Below, one piece after another: positions 9,405 through 17,039 of a DNA stretch of 64,000 nt (position 1 is its first letter; each line of letters opens with the position of its first letter). The position numbers and the translations under genes were made by a program. The DNA is from Thermohalobaculum sp039184865 (lineage in GTDB: Bacteria; Pseudomonadota; Alphaproteobacteria; Rhodobacterales; Rhodobacteraceae): the NCBI GenBank assembly GCA_039184865.1, contig JBCDAV010000011.1:103214-167213 (forward strand), given 5' to 3'. A model generated the notes under the pieces. That model saw nothing but the letters and a program-made list of their open reading frames with translations. It was not told the DNA's origin and ran no database searches.

Positions 9405-9477
9405 GACAACACCTTTTCGAAAAATTTTGAAATTTCGATTTTCTGTAGAATTTTCGATAATATTGAATAACCTGTCG
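9405..9477. promoter_or_regulatory. AT-rich divergent promoter/operator with spaced TTTCGA motifs
   Basis: The 159-base gap between dctP and the GntR gene contains a sharply AT-rich stretch. The motif TTTCGA occurs at 9415, 9433 and 9452, that is every 18-19 bases, and the first copy sits in the palindrome TTTTCGAAAA (9414-9423). This is what a local FCD-GntR repressor binding several half sites would need. Basis: seen in sequence; role inferred. Confidence 0.5.
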
Positions 9478-10137
9478 ATGAGGAGAAACGTCATCAACCG
9501 CCGCATCGACACCCCGGACATCTACGAGGATCTGAAGGCCAAGCTGGTTTCGGGCGAATTGGCGCCGGGTCGCAAACTGAAGCCGACAGAACTTCAGGGC
9601 GGCTACGACTGTTCCCCGAACACGTTACGCGACGTTCTCATGCGGCTCTGCAACGTCGGTCTCGTCGAGTTTCAGATGCAGCGGGGTTTCCGGGCGACCC
9701 CGAGTTCGCTGGAACGCCGGAGCGACGTGGCGCGCTTCCGGATTCTGCTCGAGCGCGAAGGTGCCGCGGAATCGATGGCTTCGGGCGGGATTTCCTGGGA
9801 GGCGGACCTCACGGCGGCGCACCATCGCCTGCTCCACATCGAGCGTCAGATCGTGTCAGCCGATGACGTGCAGCCTTTCCTGCCGCTCTGGACGGATGCC
9901 GAGCGGGAATTTCATGAAACCCTGATCTCAGCTTGCGGCTCTCCCTTGCTTATCGAGACCTATGCACGGGTCTATCTCCAGTTCCGCCAGCAGTTCGTTG
10001 GCCAGCAGCGCGATTTCGGCTCGAACTACTTCGAGGCAATCATCGCCGAACACCAAGCCATCGTCGACGCCGCGCTGGCGCGCGATCAGCACGGATGCCA
10101 GGCGGCAATCTACGATCATCTCAAGCGGAATCTCTGA
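9478..10137 (+). CDS. GntR-family regulator, FCD (FadR) subfamily
   Basis: 219-aa transcription factor. Residues about 10-78 form a GntR winged helix (IYEDLKAKLVSGELAPGRKL, then SPNTLRDVLMRL), and residues about 85-215 are an all-helical FCD ligand domain with acidic/His positions (FHETLISACGSP, EHQAIVDAAL) that usually bind a metal and an organic acid. ATG 9478 is preferred to the upstream in-frame ATG 9427 because the earlier start would put the AT-rich operator inside the coding region and adds a low-complexity tail. Divergent from the TRAP operon and 5 bases upstream of the racemase-like gene, so it probably controls both. Confidence 0.88.
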   Translation: MRRNVINRRIDTPDIYEDLKAKLVSGELAPGRKLKPTELQGGYDCSPNTLRDVLMRLCNVGLVEFQMQRGFRATPSSLERRSDVARFRILLEREGAAESMASGGISWEADLTAAHHRLLHIERQIVSADDVQPFLPLWTDAEREFHETLISACGSPLLIETYARVYLQFRQQFVGQQRDFGSNYFEAIIAEHQAIVDAALARDQHGCQAAIYDHLKRNL

Positions 10138-10142
10138 CCGTC

Positions 10143-11234
10143 ATGCCCGGTATTACCTCGGTTGAAGCTAGACTGTTTCACGTGCCTCTGGATGAAGTGC
10201 TGGTCGATGCCAAGCACGGAGACCACACGCATTTCGAGCTGGTCACGGCGACAATCCAAGTGGACGACGGATCCGAGGGCACAGGATACACCTACACCGG
10301 CGGAAAGGGCGGCGCCGCGGTCCTCGCGATGATCCAACATGATCTGGCACCGATGCTGATCGGGCGGGATGCGGCGCCGGTCGAGGATCTCTACGAGGCC
10401 ATGCAGTGGCATATCCACTATGTCGGCCGGGGCGGGATTGCGTCGTTCGCGATTTCGGCACTCGACATTGCGTTGTGGGATCTGCGCGGGAAGGCAACGC
10501 GGCAGTCGTTGGCCGAGATGGCGGGCGGGTCGTCCGATCGCTGCCGCGCCTATTGCGGCGGGATCGATCTCGGCTTCGATCAGCCGAAGCTGCTGAACAG
10601 CGTCCAAGGCTACCTGGACTCCGGCTTCCACGGCGTGAAAATCAAGGTTGGCCGCGCGCAAGGTGACGATGCAAATCGCGTGGCGGCGGTGCGCGATCTG
10701 ATCGGCCCGGACATCGCCTTCATGGTCGATGCAAACTATGCTTTGAACGTGGACGAGGCGATCGCCGCCGCTCGATCTTTCGCGCCCTACCATCTCACTT
10801 GGTTCGAGGAGCCGATCATTCCCGATGACTACGCGGGTTATGCCACCATTGCCGAGGCGACTGGCATGCCGTTGGCGATGGGCGAGAACCTGCACACGAT
10901 CCACGAGTTCGAGTACGCGGTGGCGCAATCGAAACTAACCTACCTCCAGCCGGATGCCTCGAACTGCGGCGGTGTCACTGGTTGGCTCGCAGCGGCCCGT
11001 CTGGCTGAAGCCAATGGCATCGCCGCGTGCAGTCACGGGATGCAGGAGCTACACGTTTCATTGGCCTCGGGCCTTGGAGCCAGCGGGATGATCGAGGTGC
11101 ATTCCTTCCCGATAGACCGCTACACGCAGCGCCCCCTCACAGTCGAAGACGGGCTGGCGGTGGCACCTGACGCTCCGGGATCGGGCGTCGACTTCCGCTG
11201 GGACATGCTGGCCCCTCACGAAGTCCGGCCTTGA
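10143..11234 (+). CDS. mandelate racemase/muconate lactonizing-type enolase-superfamily enzyme (MR subgroup)
   Basis: 363-aa enolase-superfamily protein. The full mandelate-racemase set is visible at nearly the same numbering as the prototype: Lys166 and Lys168 (VKIKVG), metal ligands Asp196, Glu222 and Glu248, the Asp271-His298 dyad and Glu318. That dyad places it in the MR subgroup (racemases and acid-sugar dehydratases), not the MLE subgroup that contains hydroxyproline-betaine epimerase. It should abstract a proton alpha to a carboxylate. ATG 10143 follows the GntR stop by 5 bases. Which acid it uses is not evident. Confidence 0.9.
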   Translation: MPGITSVEARLFHVPLDEVLVDAKHGDHTHFELVTATIQVDDGSEGTGYTYTGGKGGAAVLAMIQHDLAPMLIGRDAAPVEDLYEAMQWHIHYVGRGGIASFAISALDIALWDLRGKATRQSLAEMAGGSSDRCRAYCGGIDLGFDQPKLLNSVQGYLDSGFHGVKIKVGRAQGDDANRVAAVRDLIGPDIAFMVDANYALNVDEAIAAARSFAPYHLTWFEEPIIPDDYAGYATIAEATGMPLAMGENLHTIHEFEYAVAQSKLTYLQPDASNCGGVTGWLAAARLAEANGIAACSHGMQELHVSLASGLGASGMIEVHSFPIDRYTQRPLTVEDGLAVAPDAPGSGVDFRWDMLAPHEVRP

Positions 11235-11284
11235 CGACTCGGCACCATCGGAGATCGGCTGAGCGCAAACACCGGGAGGACATC

Positions 11285-12172
11285 ATGACAAAGGCGGGCG
11301 TCGTCGGCATCGGCGACATGGGCAGCGGTCTTGCGAAGAACCTGATCGCTGCCGGGTTCGAAACGTTCGGATTTGACCCCGCGGCTGCGCGGATGCAGGC
11401 CTTTGCCGATCTGGGCGGTAAGGGCTGCTCGGATGCCGCCGAGGTCGGGCGCAATGCCGATGCGGTGTTCGTGATGGTGATGACTGGTGCGCAGGCCAAG
11501 GAGGTCATCTTCGGCGAGCGCGGATTGCTGTCCACCATGGCGAGTGGAACGATCATCGTCACGGCGACAATCAAACCGAGCGAGATGCTGGAAATTGCCG
11601 AGGGTTTGTCGGGCGGCAACGCCGCACTGATCGACTCTCCGGTATCAGGCGGCTTCCCGGGAGCACAAGGCGGGACGCTTACGATGATGGCATCCGGCAG
11701 CGATGCCGCGATGGCAACTGCGAAGCCGGTGATGGAGGCAGTCTCCGCTTCGATCCACCATGTCGGCACCGAGCCGGGGCAGGGCCAGACCGTCAAGGCG
11801 TGCCTGCAGTCTCTGTTGGGAGCGATGTTCTCGGCGACCTTCGAAGCGGCCGCGCTGGCGGCGAAGGCCGGGATCAGCGGCGAGGCCTTCTACAACGTGG
11901 TCGCGAGCGGCTCGGGTGGCTGCACCGTTACCAAGTCCGCGCTCGAGAACATCATTGATCGCAAGTTCGAGGGCACCGGCAGCCACATCGCGACCATGCA
12001 CAAGGACCTCACCATCTCGATGGCGCTGGCACAGGATCTGGGCGTGCCCATGCACACGGCCTCTGCGGCAATGCAGATCTTTCATGCGGGCAAGACCAAG
12101 TATCCCGACGGTGATAACTGGGTGTGCACGCGGGTGATCGAGGAGATCGTCGGCGCGGAGCTGCATCGGTGA
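11285..12172 (+). CDS. NAD(P)-dependent 3-hydroxyisobutyrate-dehydrogenase-family oxidoreductase
   Basis: 295-aa beta-hydroxyacid dehydrogenase. It has a Rossmann start (VVGIGDMGSGLA, residues 6-17), the substrate-binding DSPVSGG at 117-123 and the catalytic lysine Lys171 in GQTVKACLQ. Relatives include 3-hydroxyisobutyrate, tartronate-semialdehyde and L-threonate dehydrogenases, the last often in sugar-acid clusters. ATG 11285 has GGGAGGA upstream; a frame extending to 11231 lacks family sequence. The stop overlaps the GTG start of the next gene by four bases. Confidence 0.88.
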   Translation: MTKAGVVGIGDMGSGLAKNLIAAGFETFGFDPAAARMQAFADLGGKGCSDAAEVGRNADAVFVMVMTGAQAKEVIFGERGLLSTMASGTIIVTATIKPSEMLEIAEGLSGGNAALIDSPVSGGFPGAQGGTLTMMASGSDAAMATAKPVMEAVSASIHHVGTEPGQGQTVKACLQSLLGAMFSATFEAAALAAKAGISGEAFYNVVASGSGGCTVTKSALENIIDRKFEGTGSHIATMHKDLTISMALAQDLGVPMHTASAAMQIFHAGKTKYPDGDNWVCTRVIEEIVGAELHR

Positions 12173-13032
12173 AGCTCGGAGTCATTTGCGACGGCATCAG
12201 CCGCGATCTGGCGCGTGCAGTCGATGTCATGGACGAGTTCGGCCTGGAGTATGCCGAACTGCAATTCGTCGGCGAGCACGAGGTTGGCGACCATTCGGCT
12301 AGCGAGATCGCCGACATCGACCGGCTCTTGCGCGATCGCGGCAAGCCCGTCTCCTGTCTGTCGCGCCACGTCTTTGCCGGGATGACCGGGGCCAACACGC
12401 CGGGCGACGACCTGCATACGAAGCACATGGATGCGCTCAGGCGGGTCATCGAGATGGCGCAAGTGGTGGGCTCGCCGCTTGTTCGGATCATGACGCCGAA
12501 GAAAGAACAGATCCTTTGGGGTCAGAACGGAGCCGAGAAATGGAACGTCGCGCACGGGGCCTGGGATGCGATGTTGCCATTGATTGCACCCGCTGTGGAC
12601 CTCGCGCGGGCCGAACGCGTGACGCTCGTGGTTGAGACGGGCAACGGCACGATGGTCAACTCCAATTACACGGCGCGCAAGCTGATCGATGATCTCAATG
12701 CCAAGGGTGTTCTGATGGTGCTCTGGGATCCCGCAAACAACTGCTGGTGCCATGAACGCGCCTATCCGGACGGGTACGACGAGGTGAAGGACGGATACCT
12801 TGGCCATATCCACATCAAGGACGTGCAGGTCGACACGCCGCGCGCGACATTGGAGGTACGCGAAATGGGCAAAGGCCAACTCGCAGATCAGTTCCAGCCA
12901 ATGGCGGATGCGTTGCGCTCAGATGGATACGCTGGCGTGATCTCGTTCGAGAGCGTTTACCATGCCGGCGACGGCGACTTCGAAGCAGGCTTTCGCGCCT
13001 GCATTGGATCGTTTCGTAAGCACTTCGCCTAG
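12169..13032 (+). CDS. sugar phosphate isomerase/epimerase-like TIM barrel (AP endonuclease 2 family)
   Basis: 287-aa xylose-isomerase-like barrel. Visible signs are a short N-terminal strand (KLGVICDGIS), VVETGNGTM with a metal-binding Glu, LWDPANNCW, GHIHIKDVQ with paired His, and a terminal ISFESVYH Glu. This family isomerises or epimerises hydroxy-keto sugars and acids. GTG 12169 overlaps the preceding stop (GTGA), which fits translational coupling; an in-frame start at 12124 would lie in the dehydrogenase. Last gene of the regulator-enolase-dehydrogenase-isomerase operon. Confidence 0.85.
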   Translation: MKLGVICDGISRDLARAVDVMDEFGLEYAELQFVGEHEVGDHSASEIADIDRLLRDRGKPVSCLSRHVFAGMTGANTPGDDLHTKHMDALRRVIEMAQVVGSPLVRIMTPKKEQILWGQNGAEKWNVAHGAWDAMLPLIAPAVDLARAERVTLVVETGNGTMVNSNYTARKLIDDLNAKGVLMVLWDPANNCWCHERAYPDGYDEVKDGYLGHIHIKDVQVDTPRATLEVREMGKGQLADQFQPMADALRSDGYAGVISFESVYHAGDGDFEAGFRACIGSFRKHFA

Positions 13033-13301
13033 CGCGGGCTCTGGACATTTCGGGATGATCCGCAGCGCGATGCGAGGCGCGCTGAAGACCGGGCGATGAA
13101 GCTGACATGTTGGGCCGCCCGGCCATCCATTCGAACTGGCGTGCCTATCAGTCACTCGACGCCGCGACGATGGCATTTGTCGAGTGTGCGCTTTCCATCG
13201 GCAGGTCCAGCGGAGAAGAGGCATTCGCAACTGCGCTACTGCTGCCGGATCGCAAAGGGGGGGACTGGCGACGCGAATGTGAGGCTTATCGATTGTGTCC
13301 G

Positions 13302-14261
13302 TTAGCGAACGGGCAGCGTCGTCTGGGCGTCACCGTTCAACAGATCCTTGAGCATCGCCCGGCGCTCCGGAAGTGTCTCCGGCAATGGCACGCCGGTCTG
13401 CACACGGAAATCGCCATCGTATGATCCCGAATAAATCGCCCGGCGCATCCGGAACTCAGCGAGCTTGGCGTCGCGGTCGAAACTGTGGCCGAGACCGGAG
13501 AGCGTAAAGAACGGAGCCTTTTCGATCGGGTCGAGATATCCCTCGACCGAGAGCGATTGTAGCGGGCCGGCGGCGCCGGTGAAGCGCCCGGCCACGATAC
13601 GGTCCGGACGAAGACCGTCGCGCCTTTCATCTCCGATCACCGTCGCAAAACTTCCGGGAGCCGGGAGGAAGCTGCTCTCCGTCAGGATACGACGATCTCC
13701 GATCGCAACACCTGTGCCGTCTGGTGCCCGGGTCACGGAACCCGACAGCACCGAGGAACCACCAAGCGGCAGTTCATCCACGCGCGATGCAATAACCGTC
13801 GCCCCGCGCCAAACGCCTGAAACGGCCACCCGTGCGCCGCCGCGAAGGTCCCCGATCATGCCAGGCTCCGGAACGACGGTTATGCCGTTGACAGTCGCTG
13901 AACCGTCGGGCGCCGATGACGGTGTTACGCGTCCGATGACCGCGTGCGTTATGTGAATTCGACTTGCGACAAGTCCGTCGTCGATAGAGGCCGCCTCAAT
14001 CGTCAGGCTTTGGCCAATGCTGAGGCGATCTGGGGCGACGGCGCCAAAGGCATCGGTCGTCTCGGTCTCGTCGTTCAGCGCGACGCGAAGACCGTTCACG
14101 ATCACGCTGCCGAAATCGGTGAGAACGCCGACGATCCCCGTCCCGCCGATGCCGCCCTTCGGCTGCTTCTTGCCCTCGCCGATCTCAAAGGGAGCGGTAC
14201 ACGCACCGACCGCGGAAGCCCCGAGTGCTGTGAGAATTATGCGGCGATCAATCTTTCTCAT
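13302..14261 (-). CDS. DUF5666-type lipoprotein
   Basis: 319-aa predicted lipoprotein. ATG 14261 gives MRKIDRR, a hydrophobic stretch and a lipobox ending VGAC (Cys21), so it is probably anchored on the outer side of a membrane. The mature part starts with GGIGGTGI and then has repeated beta-strand units of the DUF5666 kind (FGSVIVNGLRV, DGLVASRIHITHAVIGRV, GATVIASRVDEL). Function unknown. Its start lies 14 bases inside the DUF6502-like gene, so the two are one operon. Confidence 0.78.
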   Translation of the reverse strand: MRKIDRRIILTALGASAVGACTAPFEIGEGKKQPKGGIGGTGIVGVLTDFGSVIVNGLRVALNDETETTDAFGAVAPDRLSIGQSLTIEAASIDDGLVASRIHITHAVIGRVTPSSAPDGSATVNGITVVPEPGMIGDLRGGARVAVSGVWRGATVIASRVDELPLGGSSVLSGSVTRAPDGTGVAIGDRRILTESSFLPAPGSFATVIGDERRDGLRPDRIVAGRFTGAAGPLQSLSVEGYLDPIEKAPFFTLSGLGHSFDRDAKLAEFRMRRAIYSGSYDGDFRVQTGVPLPETLPERRAMLKDLLNGDAQTTLPVR

Positions 14262-15099
14262 CGTCTCTCGTCCCAGTCTTGTCGTCGCTGGCTGCTTCGT
14301 CTTCGCGATAGAAATAGACGCCGAACCTGAAGCGGTGCGTCCCGTCAGGCGCGTCGAGGTCCTCGATCTGGTGCAGGTGGGCCAGTTCGTTGAGGCGAAC
14401 AAGAGCCGTGCCTGCGAGTTCTCGCGCTTCCTCTTCCAATGTGTCGACCGACCCGGCCGTCAGCCGGTTGTAGAAGACCGCGCGTTCCATGAATTCAGGC
14501 TCATCGGCCAGAAGATTGTCGACGGCGGCCGTGATGTGGTCGCCCACGTTCTCGGCAAAGAAGATAACCTTCTGATCGGGGTCTGTTGGCCCCAGAAAGG
14601 CATCGGCGCGTAGCTTAATCAGGTCGTCCGTTTGCGAGACCAAGCCCTGGCGCAGCAGTTCGTCCAGCACAGTGCGCGGCCGAATATCCGTGCTGACGCT
14701 TCTCACCAAAGCGTCGAAATCGGGTCCAGCCTCGGATGTTCTCGGAAGGGGCAACGGTTTGCCCTCTCCGTCGCGGGTCTTCGGGTCCGCGAGCCAGCGT
14801 CCCACCACAAGAGCGAGCGTCGTGGTTTTTTCCTGCGCCGCATCCGCCGCGGGCGCATCATCTGAGCGAAACGCACGGACGTCGCCGCGATGCACTCCCG
14901 TCAGCATACTGATCCGGCTGTCGGTCTGCCGGGCCGCGTCGAGACTGAAGTCCTCCTCCGCGACTTCGACGTAGATCCGCTTGATCATCCTGTAGAGCGC
15001 CGGTGCCGTGACGCCTTGCGCGATCAAGGCGCGCACAAGCGGGCGCAGGACGGACTGCACCCCTTTCGCGAACACGTTGCTGCCTTGCTCTCGCTCCAT
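14248..15099 (-). CDS. DUF6502-like protein
   Basis: 283-aa soluble protein. The frame is open further upstream to 15735 but that part is antisense to the FAS1-RTX gene; ATG 15099 with the following MEREQGSN is the plausible start. Residues about 10-110 look like an early winged-helix-like region (RPLVRALIAQGVTAPALYRMIKRIYVEVAE, then TDSRISMLTGVHRGDVRAF), followed by a helical part ending in a charged tail. This is the pattern of the DUF6502 family, which I recall next to DUF5666 genes in other proteobacteria. A DNA-binding role is possible but unproven. Divergent from the FAS1-RTX gene. Confidence 0.7.
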   Translation of the reverse strand: MEREQGSNVFAKGVQSVLRPLVRALIAQGVTAPALYRMIKRIYVEVAEEDFSLDAARQTDSRISMLTGVHRGDVRAFRSDDAPAADAAQEKTTTLALVVGRWLADPKTRDGEGKPLPLPRTSEAGPDFDALVRSVSTDIRPRTVLDELLRQGLVSQTDDLIKLRADAFLGPTDPDQKVIFFAENVGDHITAAVDNLLADEPEFMERAVFYNRLTAGSVDTLEEEARELAGTALVRLNELAHLHQIEDLDAPDGTHRFRFGVYFYREDEAASDDKTGTRDDEKD

Positions 15100-15111
15100 G
15101 CATCCGGACTT

Positions 15112-15200
15112 AACCTGCGTGGAAAAAAAAGCCACGGCTTGCCTTGACGTTTTCAGCGCACGGAACAACTTCCGCGAGTGCGTGGAAAAATATTCCACAC
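15112..15200. promoter_or_regulatory. divergent control region with repeated TGCGTGGAAAAA and palindromes
   Basis: The 117-base gap between the DUF6502-like gene and the FAS1-RTX gene carries TGCGTGGAAAAA twice (15116-15127 and 15179-15190). The second copy forms the inverted repeat GTGGAA-AAATA-TTCCAC (15182-15198); the first forms CGTGG...CCACG (15118-15136). Equal motifs 63 bases apart facing two divergent genes suggest binding sites of one regulator. Confidence 0.5.
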
Positions 15201-15216
15201 AGAAATGGAGACCACG

Positions 15217-16806
15217 ATGCCCCATCCGAAAACGTTCGAATTCCGCGGCCTGACCTTCACCCTGGACGGCGGCCGTCTGTTCCTGGAAGACCGTCAGATC
15301 AGCTTGAGAGAGTTCTTCCTTTTCGCCCGTGGCAAGCTCGATCTCGCGCCCGAGCCAAAGCCGACGATCGTCGACATCGTGCTCGATACCTCCGGTTCCG
15401 AGGGTCTCGATGACAATGGAGGAGACTTCGACATCCTGCGTGAGGCGCTGGTCGCGACCAATCTCGTCAATGTGCTTGCCGACCGTGACGCCAATTTCAC
15501 CGTCTTTGCACCGACCGACGCAGCCTTCATACAACTCGCGCGGGATCTCGGGGCCGATGTCGCGGACGGTGACGAAGCCGGTGCTCTGAATGCGATCCTC
15601 ACTGCACTCGAGGGGCTCGCGGGCAACCCTGAGGGCGCGCTCGATCTGCTGTCTCAGGTGCTTCTGTACCACGTCGCTCCGGGTGGCAGGAGCCTCGAAG
15701 ATCTTCAGGCAGAGGGAACCGTCGAGACGGCGCAAGGCGGCTCGATCACTCTTTCGGGAACCCAGTTGATCGATGCGGAGCCGGACATTGGCGACCCGAA
15801 CGTCGTCCTGCCCGATCTCGATGCGGCAAACGGCACGATTCAGGTCATCGATCGGGTCCTTCTGCCGATCGACATTCCCGGTAACGACTTGCCGAACATC
15901 GTCGAAATTGCAGCCGGTAATGACGACTTCAACATTCTCGTGCAGGCGCTTTCAACTGCGGGTCTCGTGCAGACGGTCACCGACCTCGAGGACGTAACGG
16001 TCTTTGCGCCGACGGATGCCGCTTTTACGCAACTTGCGCTCGATCTCGGTTTCGATGGAGATCAGAGCGACGAAAGCGCCGTGTTTGGCTTTATCGCCGG
16101 CGCTCTTGCGGGGCTTGCGCCGGACAATGATCCCATTCCGCTCCTGACGAACATACTTCTGTACCATGTGTCGCCCGGCGCGAAGACCGCCTTCCAGATT
16201 AACGATGCGGAGGAGATCGAAACGCTATTGGAGGATACGACCTTCACGACGGATGGAACCGAACTGGTCGACAACGAACCGGACATTGATAATCCGAACA
16301 TCGTTCTTCCCGACATTGCTGCTGGAAACGGGACGATCCAGGCAATCGACCGCGTGCTCCTGCCACTCGACATTCCGGGGAACACCTCCGGCGAGGTCAT
16401 TGAGGGCACCCGGAAGCGGGATCACTTGACCGGGACAGATGGCGATGACGAGATCTTTGGTCTGGGTGGACGAGATCGTCTCGAAGGCGGCGATGGCGAC
16501 GACCTGCTGAACGGCGGCTTCGGGCGCGACCTTCTTAACGGAGGTGCCGGCGACGATCATCTGATCGGCGGCTTCGGGGGGGATGTGTTCGATTTTCGCG
16601 AGATCAGCGGCGATGATGTGGTCAAGGATCTGTCGCGTTTCGATCGCGTTCTACTGTCACGGGACGACTTCCTCGACTTCCACGCATTGGCAGACGCCAC
16701 CGAGTTCGTTGGCCATGACGCAGTGATCACCTCGGACGCGGGAACGATCACGCTCTTGGATGTCGGCGAGGACGACTTCAACGGACGTCTCTTCGACTTC
16801 GTGTGA
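15217..16806 (+). CDS. fasciclin (FAS1) x2 - RTX calcium-binding protein
   Basis: 529-aa protein without an N-terminal signal peptide. Two FAS1 adhesion-type domains follow each other (about residues 55-215 and 220-390); each has the H2 motif FAPTDAAF and a YHV/YHVSPG segment. A block of RTX nonapeptides (GGDGDDLLNGG and similar) lies at about 395-455, and the C-terminus ends in a DDF/F-rich strand pattern usual for type I secretion. It is thus probably a secreted, calcium-folded surface or matrix protein. ATG 15217 has GGAG seven bases upstream; ATG 15205 is the alternative. No type I secretion genes are in the window. Confidence 0.85.
   Translation: MPHPKTFEFRGLTFTLDGGRLFLEDRQISLREFFLFARGKLDLAPEPKPTIVDIVLDTSGSEGLDDNGGDFDILREALVATNLVNVLADRDANFTVFAPTDAAFIQLARDLGADVADGDEAGALNAILTALEGLAGNPEGALDLLSQVLLYHVAPGGRSLEDLQAEGTVETAQGGSITLSGTQLIDAEPDIGDPNVVLPDLDAANGTIQVIDRVLLPIDIPGNDLPNIVEIAAGNDDFNILVQALSTAGLVQTVTDLEDVTVFAPTDAAFTQLALDLGFDGDQSDESAVFGFIAGALAGLAPDNDPIPLLTNILLYHVSPGAKTAFQINDAEEIETLLEDTTFTTDGTELVDNEPDIDNPNIVLPDIAAGNGTIQAIDRVLLPLDIPGNTSGEVIEGTRKRDHLTGTDGDDEIFGLGGRDRLEGGDGDDLLNGGFGRDLLNGGAGDDHLIGGFGGDVFDFREISGDDVVKDLSRFDRVLLSRDDFLDFHALADATEFVGHDAVITSDAGTITLLDVGEDDFNGRLFDFV
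16399..16590 (+). repeat. RTX nonapeptide repeats in the FAS1 protein
   Basis: Tandem GGxGxDxLx units encoded in phase, expected to bind calcium and fold outside the cell. Confidence 0.8.
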
Positions 16807-16817
16807 GGCCGAGTGAT

Positions 16818-16848
16818 CGAAGTCGGCGCGGGTCGCGCGCCGCCTTCG
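16818..16848 (+). terminator. GC-rich hairpin after the FAS1-RTX gene
   Basis: CGAAG-t-CGGCGCG pairs with CGCGCCG-c-CTTCG around a 5-base loop (12 pairs, one mismatch), 12 bases after the stop and between converging genes. There is only a short T-run (TTGT), so efficiency is uncertain. Confidence 0.55.
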
Positions 16849-17039
16849 TTGTAGCAGAGTGCTGGCCGGTGAACGGGAGCGGAATCATATTTGCTCGATG
16901 CTCTCCCGTGTGGGGCAAGAAACAACCTCCGCAGGTTCGGAACAACCAGGGCGACTTGAATTCGCTGAAGTTATGGGCTGTGCCTAAGCCATGCGAGCAT
17001 GTCCCACCACCCTCCCGCGGTTCGCTATGACTTCCGGCA

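Noticed and set aside
10143..11234. Identification as hydroxyproline-betaine epimerase (HpbD)
   Set aside because: That enzyme is of the MLE subgroup with two opposed lysines; this protein has the Asp271-His298 dyad of the MR subgroup.
13096..13424. Short plus-strand ORFs after the isomerase gene
   Set aside because: No ribosome site or family similarity; one overlaps the DUF5666 gene in antisense.
14248..15735. 495-codon version of the DUF6502-like gene
   Set aside because: The extra 212 codons are antisense to the FAS1-RTX gene; ATG 15099 gives the family start.
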